Positions 1 through 10,600 of a stretch of DNA of 64,000 nucleotides are shown here, piece by piece. Origin of the DNA: Ectocarpus siliculosus (lineage: Eukaryota > Sar > Phaeophyceae > Ectocarpales > Ectocarpaceae). A program made the translations under genes and the position numbers. Numbering within the stretch: the first letter of the stretch is position 1; every line of letters starts with the position of its first letter. Below the pieces are notes generated by a model. It made no database searches and was not told the origin of the DNA. It worked only from the letters and a program-made list of their open reading frames with translations. The stretch covers positions 1,134,297 through 1,198,296 of the forward strand of contig FN649735.1 of assembly GCA_000310025.1 (NCBI GenBank), written 5' to 3'.

Positions 1-108
1 CCAGACGAACTCCTCAAACTTTTTTTTGCAACCGGCCCGTCTGAAGCGCTACCAGCTCCCTTCGTGCGCGAGTGTAGGAGATGAGATGTGATCCGTGTGT
101 ATCAATTA

Positions 109-149
109 ACCCCCCCCCCCCTTTTCCCCCCCCCCCCCCCCCCCCCCCC
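109..149. repeat. Poly-C tract before splice acceptor
   Basis: A nearly pure run of C serves as the pyrimidine tract just before the acceptor of exon 170-321. It could be assembly-sensitive in length. Confidence 0.8.
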
Positions 150-169
150 TCCCGCCGCGCCTTCTTCAG

Positions 170-2211
170 GTCCGGTCTTGTCGGCTGATCCGCATGCTCA
201 AGCTCGAGAGGTACGTGAGGGCCTTCGAGGTGTTCGACGACGCCATCCGAGACCAGCACGACATCCTCGCCGTCTCCGGCTTCTTCGCCCTTGTTGCCTG
301 GGTCTTCGCCTCCTCTCTCCTGTGAGTGCCCCTCCCTCCTCTCCTGCTGTCCTAGGAGAGGCTGGTGCTGCTGTGAGCGCCCCTCCCTCTTCGCCTGTTG
401 TCCTATGAGATACTCTTGCTGCTGTGAGTGCCCCTCCCTCCTCCCCTGTTGTCCTAGGAGAGGCTGGTGCTGCTGTGAGTGCCCCTCCCTCCTCGCCTGT
501 TGTCCTAGGAGAGGCTGGTGCTGCTGTGAGCGCTCCTTCCTCCTCGCCTGCTGCCCTAGGAGAGGCTGTTGATGGTGCGCCACCGGATGGTCCTGGCGCT
601 CGATGGGACAGCAGGGCTCTTGGTTCAACATGTGTTGTCGAGGATTTTTCGCTGCTGTTTTATTTGTTGTGCTTCCCAATTTACAGGGCATGATTTTCGC
701 AGCTCTGGCAGTCCCTATAGGGAGGTTTGATCGGCACGACATGGATCTCCGTCATTTCCGTGTGCGGTTATTTTCGTTGCTCTTGTTTTCGTTTTCTTCC
801 GTTGCACCAGGCATAGCTTGTTTCCTTCCTCTTTGGTCGTTTACTATCCCTTTCGATCTTCACTCGATTCGCTAAATCACACACGATAATTGATCAATCG
901 ACACGGAAGGGGGCCAAGAAATCAACCACGGAACCCCGAATGGCAGGTACTACACGGAGAGCGAAGGACCGGACCCCAACATGACCCCGTACTACCAGAG
1001 CGTGCCCATGGCCATGTGGGTCACCATGCTCAACCTGGCGGGAGAGGCGCCCCTGTGCGACTACACTGTTTGGGGCAAGGTAAAATAAATATCGTCGTGC
1101 TGTATCGTAGCTTACAGCGCTCTTGCGTGTTGTTGATGGGTCCAGTTGCTTGTTCTGAGAGAGGGCAATCAGGGTTTTAGAGCGGATGGCCTCTGCGTTT
1201 TGACAACCGTTCGGGTAGACGTCACGACCAGTCTAAAGCACCTATCCAAGCAACTACCAATCTAGAACTTATCCCATCAATATTGCGCCTTTGGCGGCAC
1301 GCCAACCTAGGACGTATGCATTCAACACCAACCAAGCTGTCACGTTCGGGTTTGGGATAGGGTAAGCGTTAGACTTGAACCTGTTTCATGCCCCCTCCAC
1401 AGCAATACAAGGTAACCTTTACAGTTTCGTGGATGGGGACGGTTTCCATCAACTGGCTGACTCCATGGCTGAATGGATACTCACCCTGCCGTAGGGTAGG
1501 ATATGGGTTCGAGACTGCGCCCATCGTATTCCCCAACCTTATGGGATGGTGTTTTCTAGTCCGTCAAACCTCAGGGTGAACGACTTATTTACGTTCTCCT
1601 CTTGGTGCACAACGGTAATAGTTGTGTTGCTTAGCGTTTCTTTGAGAGATATCAGAGCGTCGCACGGATCCTGACACTTCTTCTCCATCCTTTACATTGT
1701 CAAACATGCATGTAAACGTTCTGCCCGTGTGTTTTTTTCGGGTGTGTTTTCAGATCATCACGGGCGCCTTGGGCATCTTCGGCGTAGGCGTTTTCGCCGT
1801 ACCAGTGGGTCTCCTCGGAGCGGGTTTCCAGGAGTACGTGGAGGCATTCCCCGACAAGGTTTGATATCTGCTTTCTTTTTTTCTGTCGTTGATTTCGTGG
1901 TTGATTTTTGTTGCTGATGCTGGTGCTGGTGGCGCTGTTGCTGGTGCTGTTTCCGTCGTCGTTGGTGGTGTTGCTGATGTTCAACTGTTGTTGTTGTTGT
2001 TTATATTCTGCTGCTGCTGTCGTGGTGCGCTTGTCGATTCTACCAACGCACTCCTTCGTGTTGCACCTCATTCGGTTATGAAAAATGCGTGAAAAAACGA
2101 CGTTGTTGCGGGTCATTCAACGGACCCCGCTTGACAAGGAGGAACAGGACACTCACAAGGGCAACCTGCCTATCCGCGCTGGCCTCGCGTCGGGTACTTC
2201 CAACAGTTCGG
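170..2211 (+). CDS. Channel module A: S4-S5, pore, S6 and linker
   Basis: Exons 170-321, 947-1079, 1754-1858 and 2139-2211. The first exon opens inside S4 (RLIRMLKLERYVRAF) and runs through the S4-S5 linker into S5 (VSGFFALVAWVFASSLL). The second has the turret (YYTESEGPDPNMTPYY) and pore helix (SVPMAMWVTMLNL) followed by the filter AGEAPLCDY. The third is S6 (GALGIFGVGVFAVPVGLLGAGF) and a short cytosolic helix. The fourth, EEQDTHKGNLPIRAG, is an acidic-to-polar linker whose acceptor (ACAAG) is weak; it is chosen because it alone keeps phase. S1-S3 of this module must lie before the window. The pore aligns position by position with modules B and C, so the divergent filter is not a reading error. 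Confidence 0.85.
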
Positions 2212-5200
2212 GTGAGTCAGTGCTCTAGTTCTTTGGCTCCACCCATTATTTTTTTTGTGAGACATACGACAACAACGTCAGAACGCGCGTATGTTGACGG
2301 TGATCCTACCAAGAGTCGTACGTGAAACGAAGGTCGGTGTCGGAAGGAGTACACTGATGATGATCACGCGGCTACCGCAATCAATAAGTCAACACGCTCG
2401 CACCTTGGTGCCGGTGGGCCACTGTTGTTTTCGTATTTGTCTGCTGCTGGCCTGAAAGAGCTTCACCAGAAACACGGTAGCGGTTTTTCCCAACCGGACA
2501 TCTATGCACATGTAGATGCCGTCGGGTTTGAATTCTTTTGGCGCAACACACACGAAAACGCCCAGCAAGAAATTGTGCGAAATATGCATTCGCTCTTGTT
2601 TTCCGAGTCCCTGGTGCCTTCGTAGATCCCCACCCGGTTTGCATCGGAAATATTAATATTCTCTGTCAAGCTGTGCACCGGGTGTACGTTCTGGCGCTTT
2701 CTGCTGCAGTTCGAGATCCCCACGTTGCCGCTAGACCGAATAAACGGTGTACTTCGTTCTTGTTTCCCTTGTTTGATTGCCTCATGTCCGCCGTCGAAAC
2801 CACGGCCCCCGTCTTGTTGATTATTGGTTGCGGTTTCGCAGCAGGCGAGCGGGGCTCTCCGGGGGGCAGTCGGCAAAAGCCCCTGAGGAAGCGCTTGCAC
2901 GCCTTCCTGGAGGCTAGGACAACCTGGGGCAGGCGCTTCGAGGCCTTCATCATGTTCGTCATCTTCGTCACGGTCACGCAGGTGTCTGCTAAGGGGGGAC
3001 GTCGAACCTGACGTGTAGAAAAGGGGGGAGTTAGAATCTGATGTGAAAGAGCGAGCCCCGATGCGGCAGAACCGCGCGCTACGTTGCGCGATCGAAGTAC
3101 ATGATAAGTTATTTTCTTTCAATTTTGTCGAGTGTGAGGTAGCTTATCCCCCCACAGGCTCTCAACTGGTGCCGCGTTCTGTGCGCATTGCTGAAAACCA
3201 ACGGGCTTATCGTTCTCACCGTTTCCGCCCCACCACCGCGTGTCAGGTTATCCTGATGACCATGCCGTCGGTGTGCGAGGACGAGAACCACTGCCCCACG
3301 GTCTTTGACAACGTGGAGCTCGTTGCCGTTGTGATCTTCACGCTCGAGTACGCCGCTCGGGTGTACGCCGCGCCGGAGGCTTACCCGGTGCGACGCTTGC
3401 CCTCATAGTCTTTTGAGGTCCCCGAGATCTCGGCTGTTCGTATGTTGCACATCCAACCCCGCCCACCCACCCTAGTGTTGTGTGTGTGTTTCTTTCCAGG
3501 TCCTCCGAGGGACGAGGACAGGATGCAAAACAAGATAGACAAAAAACCCCAGCTTTGCGCTCCTCACGTTTACCTAATAACTCTCGTCCTGAAAAATCAA
3601 CTTGTAACTTTTATGCGTTTCGGAGGCCTTGCTTGCTAACAAGAAGGCCTAGAGTGACACGAGATAATACTTTGAGGGGAGGAACTCAAACTTGGTATCA
3701 AAACACCTTTTTCAACAGGGGTTGCTTCCGTGCCACTTGGACGGATTTCGCAGATAGTAGCGTTGCCATCCCGAGTGTGCATACGCCGCGCCAGAGGCCT
3801 CCCCACATGAGGCGGAATCTCAGCCGATCGCCGCCATTTGGCGGGGAGCCGAACACGCGAGGTCACGAGATTCCCACGGGATTCTACGTAAAGTCTGGTG
3901 CCGTAAGATCTTGCCTCCTTCCCCGGTTAATTCATCCCGCCACCTCTCCGGCTACCCGCGTGGCGAGTGATAGCCCTTTTCAGGATACCCGTTTACTGCT
4001 GTCAGTTACTCAAGATAACACACCCCACTCAAGGTAACACATGGTGGAAACACGTCTACGGGTCAAAATGCGCCCAATGCTACAGCTATTTCTAATATCT
4101 AAGCAGGGCTACCTAGAACACCACATCCCCGGCAACGACACACCCGGTGACAATTTTTTGAAACCACAGCGTTTAACTCCGGGGGCGGCTGGGGTGTTTC
4201 TTGTGTAGTACCAGTATTCGCTACGCGATCGCGCTGTAGTCTTCCCCCCGTTTCCCTCGCGTGAACAAAGTGTCAGATCGAAGCTACCGTTTGCCGTCAT
4301 ACGTACCACACAGTTTATCGTCCCCTAGTATTCTCAATCCTGCCCCCATTACGATAATGCTCCTCTTTCTTACACCCGGAGTCTCCTCGTCCGTGTCTTG
4401 GCGTCTTGCAGGAGAAGTCTGCCTGCATGGCCCGTCTCCGCTACATGGTGTCGTTCTACGCGATGATAGACTTCCTAGCCATCTTCCCCTACTACGTCGC
4501 CCAAATGTCCGCACGGGTCGACGAGTACGACAACTACCTCCGGCTGCTGCGGCTCCTCAGGATCATCAAGGTGAGTTTTTGGAATGTTCGGTGTTGGTCG
4601 GGTTTGTTATCCTGACCGGCCGCTGTACGGATTTTTTTCGCGGTCAGTCATAGGGTATGAGACGCATGTCAGGCGAAAGGAATAGCCCAGAACCATCGAA
4701 TATATTTCGTTCGGTGGGACCCCGGACCGGCGCTCTTTACTCCCGAAAGACAACACGTTCGGTATTGACCCTTCTAGTGAAGGGGGCGATAGTCATCGAG
4801 ATGACAAACCGTTGCACCACAGACGATAAGGGCGATGACTAAATCGAATAATCGGGTGTTCTATGGCTTTCTCCTGGTCACTCGAACTGCCTACATGTCG
4901 TTCCAACATGTGCCTTACATTTCCGTACACAAGAAACACACCCCTTGGACCTATTGTCAAAGCTCAATTTGTCAACAGCAGAAAGATTTGGGGGGCCGAA
5001 AACGGCGGCGTTGAAGCCGTCTGGTCGAGAGCTCTCCGAAAACGTATCGTTTCGATTGTTCATCCTCTTGGGCGTGGAGTAATTGAGGTTTGAAAATCGT
5101 TCCAGGGGGTGTGTTACCTTGTGTGGTATACGGTACTCTCTTTCTGTGAGGTCAACCGTTGTGTGTACACCCTAAGGTCAACGGCTGATTTCTTTGCGCA

Positions 5201-7604
5201 AGCCAAATCGGTTTTGGCACCCCCCCCTTCCTCACGGCCCGGCGATCTTCCTGCACTTCGCCTCCTTGACCTCTTTCGCCTCTCGCACCTTCTGAACGAC
5301 AGGTTTCGTGTTTGGTTTGTTCTTGCTCTCGTGAACGCTTTTTTTTGTTTCGTATACATGTCGAAGCTGAAGCTCCGTGCGTGCGTGTCCCGTTCGTTTC
5401 TTGTGTGCGGGGACCAACCGCAGCTCGACAAGTACGCCCCCTGCGTGAGCTTGATCGATGACGTGTTCCGCCTCAAGTGGAGGGGCCTCCTCGTCGCTGG
5501 CTACGCGTCGGCGGTGATGCTGGCGTGGTTCGGGTCGCTCATGTACCTCGTCGAAAGGGACGACAACGAAGTCCAGGTCTGCGAAAGCGTTCCGGCGTTT
5601 GTTTTTCGCTGTACAGCAGTGGTGGTCCCGGTATAATGCCGGTGCGACCCAGCCGACTTCACCGGCATCATAGCGGGCAACCGGCATTCTTCAGAGTACG
5701 AAACGACTTGAATGTTCCGTCTGTGTCAGACGATTTCAACGGCATTCTTCGGGGAAACTGGCATTATTCGACCAACATTTTACCGGGACTACTAATGTAG
5801 AACTAGTTGAAGTAGTTGTTCTTCGCCTTGAGAAGTAGTCAGGTTCGTCTTTGTTCTTGGCGGGTGCACCCAGGATCAAGCAACACAAAGGCTGAACGAA
5901 TGGGGTTGAGTGCAGCCGATAAGGTGTCGCCCATGTTTCTCGTCGAAAAGGGGCGACAACAGAAGTCCAGGTTGGCCCAGCGATGGTGGTCTGGAATTCG
6001 GTCTTTGAACGATTGGTCTTCGCTCGAACGGCAAAACACGATTGAAAGACGGAATCAGTCGCGAAATACTCCATTGGGGCTTATGCTAGTGGTCCCCTTG
6101 CCGGATAGGAAGCGGTGCCGCTGGCGGTTGGTTACGCTAACGACAGAGTGGCTTGACGGGCACGGATGTGTCCAGCGGGAAGGTTCAAGTTGGGCTCTAA
6201 TGAACCTCTTAGAGTGACTGTTTACTGATAAATCCGTTGGAGGAAAGAGTCAGGCCTGTGTGCAAAGTCTTGCCTTGTCCGATTAACCACCGGTCGACTT
6301 CTTGTGGAGTGGTCGTTTCGGTCCGAGGCCGGCATGACGCGTCCCGGACGTGGGTGCGTAGCGTGAAAGCGTCACGGCGTGTGTCTTGCCGTTGGCTGCG
6401 TGTAGCGGCGGCAAGGCAGACCATGAGGTGCAAGAGAAGGTGGCATGCTTATTGATAGTACCACTTTTATGGTTTGTTTTTCCCACCGTCAAGTTTAGTA
6501 AACTGAACGGTTTAGAGACCGATAGCGGCGTCTCTTTGGCGGCGTTACCATACCGTGCTTTTGCCCTTCTACCTTGCCCCCACTCTCTGGCACGAAACCG
6601 CAGATTCAGTGCTACTTCGAGTCGCAGCGATTTTCGTCGGTGCTGAACGCCCTGCAGTACGACCTCATTCTCCTGACGGGGGACTACCCCCTCATCGACT
6701 TCACCCTGCTAGGGCGTTACATCAACTTCGTCCAGGTGAGAGAGTGTGAGTGAGAGTTGCAGTGAGAGTGAGAATGATACTGAGAGTAAGAGTTAGAGGT
6801 AGTGAGAGAAAGGGCGAGAGATATTGACAGAGAGACAAACAGACAGAGACAGAGAGGAGACATATCGACGGACAGAGATGAAGCATGACAGCGAGACAGA
6901 GAGAGACGGAACAACAGCGAAGAAGTACGAGATGATCCTGTGTCGAGAGAGCGACCCCCCTCGGGACCATGTTACCGTATGGGATACGTAAAGAATACCC
7001 CACCCACGTGGCTTTGACGTGCAGGTTTCAGTAGGAGTAGTATCGAACAGGGCGCACAAATTCCGCACCAAGCTGGATCGTTCGGATTTTCGCGAAACAT
7101 TTCACACGGGGCCTTTCCAAGATTACCTTTTCGGAAGTGAAACCACTCCGTTTCGGTGTCTTCTCGAACATATTACTTGTAGATGTTCCGCTGCGGACGG
7201 TGTTTTGACATGGCCCTTTCCTGTTCCTCGTGACCTTGTGTGTTGCGGTTACAAAATTTCCGGCGTCGTTTGTTGCACACGTGTACCTCGCAGTTTGCGT
7301 GTCAGTAGACCCCCGCCGCCCACCCTATCCACGGTTTTTATTTTCCGTAACCCAGCCCAATTCCCCCCTCCTTTCGGCTTGGCCTCCTTGTTGCTCTTGG
7401 AAACCCCTTTTATTCTCCGAATCGTTCGCACGCTGGTGCCGTCGTCACCTTGGGTCGTCATCGCCACCGCACCCGCCACCGCCACCGCCACCGCCGCCGC
7501 CGCCGCCGCCGCCTTCGTCGTCGTTGCTTTTGCTATGGTTACTGTTGTTATCGTTTTCGTCGTCTGGTTGTCATGTGCTTGTCGTCGTCTGCCGGTCGTC
7601 ATCG

Positions 7605-7641
<37 letters not shown>

Positions 7642-10600
7642 TGTTGAAGATTTTTGTGGCGGTCGGAGTGGTGGCCGTGCCGTCGGGCTTGATCGCGAAC
7701 GGCTTCTCCCAGGTGTTGGAGGAGAGCAGGAACGCCAAGCACGCCAAGCGGAAAGCGGCGGCCGTTCTCCTGCAGAGACAGGTACGGCAGCATCAAATGA
7801 TCGATCGACTGCGTGGACCCGGCCAAGCACGGAGGGAAAAATACCTCTGTGTGCCCCCCCCCGTTGTTCCAGTTTTCCCCTTTTGAGGATTGGCCTGCTA
7901 CTGGTGATGACGGAAGTTTGCTTCCCGCCAGAGGTACTGATACTAGGCATCGAAGAGTACTGGGCAGTATACGTGATAACCGCTCGCTATTCTAGATACA
8001 GGTAACAACAGTCCAAACAACAATAATGGCGCATGAATTCCCCCCCTCCCCCAGGTTTGTCGCCGAAGCAGAACGCATTTTGTATGAAAGGCAGCGTTCA
8101 CTGTCAGGGCCATGCTCTTGTCCCTTTTTTGTCCTTTTTTCCGCCCATTGTCCCGCTCCATACCTTTCTTGTTGTCTCCGTTGCATTGGGGTTTCTCATG
8201 CGTTGCCCTCAAGCCAGAGTCTACATGATCGGGGACACGCTTTCCACGTTTCTCTTGTTGCCGTCTTCACTCTTGAAAATAATGGTCCTGCCCCCTCTCC
8301 CCAGCAACCTCCACTACCCTATCAAAGGTTTTGACCTTGGAGGAAGAACTTGCTCCGTCGCAAGCTCGCCCCGTAAGTGCGAAAAAGAAGAAATGGACTA
8401 AGGTCCAAGAGGCATTTAGTGCAACGACCCCCGGAGACGAAAAGGTTCCAAAAAATTACTGGAAGTCACACAACGAGGGCGACCTTCTGTGCTCGTATGT
8501 TCTTCCCTTGGACAAGACACGTCTCGCCAAACGCGGACACCTTAGTGATCTGTAAAGAACAAACGCACTCCCACTCGCCCTGGTACTCATAGAATAGTGA
8601 TTGTCACTTCCCTCAGCGGGCGGCCTGGCCTTTGCACCAATCACGATCGCGCTTATCGCATGTCAAGGCTCAACCGAAAGCGAGTCTTGAATTACATATT
8701 GTTTTTCCCCCCTTCGCGTTGAACGACTCGCTGACAGGTCCGGGGCCATCTGGCGCGACGGCAGTTCCACTTGGTAGTGGAGGGCGCGCAGCAACAAGAA
8801 GAGGAGAGAAAGAGGCAGAAGCGCCTCATGGAGCTGGACTACGAGGCGCACTTGCCGGTGTACGACAGGGTGAATGTTTACGTGTCTTTTTTGTAAGCAT
8901 CGGCCGCTCTAGCCGGCCGACTAATGAGAAGATGTCAGTTCTCAAAACGGAAAAAGCTTCTTAAGCCCATGAGCTGTCCCCCCCGTGAGGCTGTGTGTGC
9001 GCGGGTGTGAATGTGTTTTGGTCTTTGGTTCTCATCGGCTGCACCAATCGGCTGGCCGTTGTGCGGAGTGAGTCCTCTGATCGACTGCACTAATCGGCTG
9101 GCCAGATATGCGGAGCGAGGCCTCTGAAGGGACGAAAACATCGACGTGGCGTTTGATATTCAGATCTTGATCTTGTTGTGACATGAGCGTCCTCCAGTAG
9201 CAGCAGCAGCAACACCAACCGCTTGAAATCCCCAAGCGTCTATGAAGAACTGTAAAAACAGCTTCGGTGGACCCCGGAGGATGGAAACAACCACTGGTTC
9301 TACGCCAGCCTCAAGATCAATGAATGGGTGCAGGAGATCGCAGCAACCATTTTGTTGACGGGAACGGTGATCGTGTCCGGACCTCTACCGACAGAGGAGC
9401 AGGGTGTACCAGGTCTTTTCTGCTTGAACGCAAGGTCTCTCGACACGTATTTTCATTCCGATAAACATTCTCGGTTCTGGACGCTCGCAACCGCCGTCTA
9501 GCTGGACTTATTCCGCCAAACATTGCGAGACCCGAGGAGGAACTACGGCAGCAGTGCTCCGTATTCCTGAAGGCAATAATGAACGTCACGCTGGAACGTG
9601 CACATTAACAAACGATATTTCAATCGCCACAACAATATCTTGGAAGTCCATGACGGGCTCTGTGCATATTTTTTTCGCAGTTTTGAAATTGTAACTGCAA
9701 CAGTTTGAGCGTCCCAACCGACCGGTAAGTACCCTTTCCCATTCCACGGCCACAACTGTCGATAGTAACTTTTCCTCTCTTCCCCCTCCCAACGCCTGCT
9801 CTCTGTTCGCGTGCGGGTCTTCTTCTCCTCCCTCCTCTCGCCCGTGTCGCATCTTGGGACGGGGGGTACTACTACTTCCGTGTGCGCGCGGCAAAAACAA
9901 ACAGTCGATGAGGATCTGCTACCGGTTTTCCACCGGGGTCACCGAGGCCGGCAAGCTCTTCGATGGTTTCGTCGCGGTGCTCATCCTGCTCAACGTCGTG
10001 GCCGTCATCGCGGAGTCGGAGCCGTCCCTCGGGGGCACGGGTGGCCCATCGGAGGGGAGGTTCCAGACGTTCTTCGACGGCTTCGAGGTCAGTACGCAAC
10101 ACAGGGGGGGCTCGAGGCCGTGTACCTAGCTCACGGTGCTCGTGCGAGCGACGTGGTGGTGGTGGTAGCGGTGGTGGTGGTGGTGATGGTCGGAGGTTGC
10201 GAATAGAAACGAGTGAGGCTGTTGTAATCCCGATCTAGTTACATATCGCAGGTGGGTTTCCGAAGGGGGCGATCTCCATCGCTTCCAAAATATGGGCTTG
10301 TCTGGCAACTGGCGAACGCTAACAACACGTTGTTCCACAACACCTGTACGTGTTTTGGCGGTTCCGCTTTCCCACGCCGGAACAGGCGTTTTCGGTGCTG
10401 GTGTTCACGGCGGAGATCTCGATGCGGCTCTTCATCGCGCCCATATCGTCAAAGTACGCCTTCAGCAGGTGGAAGTACCTCAGCTCCTTCTTCGGCGTCG
10501 TCGACGTGGCTTCCATCGCTCCATGGTAGGCAGGGCGTCTTCGGAATGCATTTTGCCCCGAGGTCGTGTACTTCTAGCTTCGGTATTTTGCCTGTGCTGT

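Noticed and set aside
14-742. Minus-strand 242-codon frame with QPLLGQQARREG repeats
   Set aside because: It is the complement of the 51-base minisatellite and of a channel exon.
7019-8005. Open frames of 328, 218 and 233 codons on both strands
   Set aside because: They run across trinucleotide repeats and over a confirmed channel exon in other frames; composition is repeat-driven.
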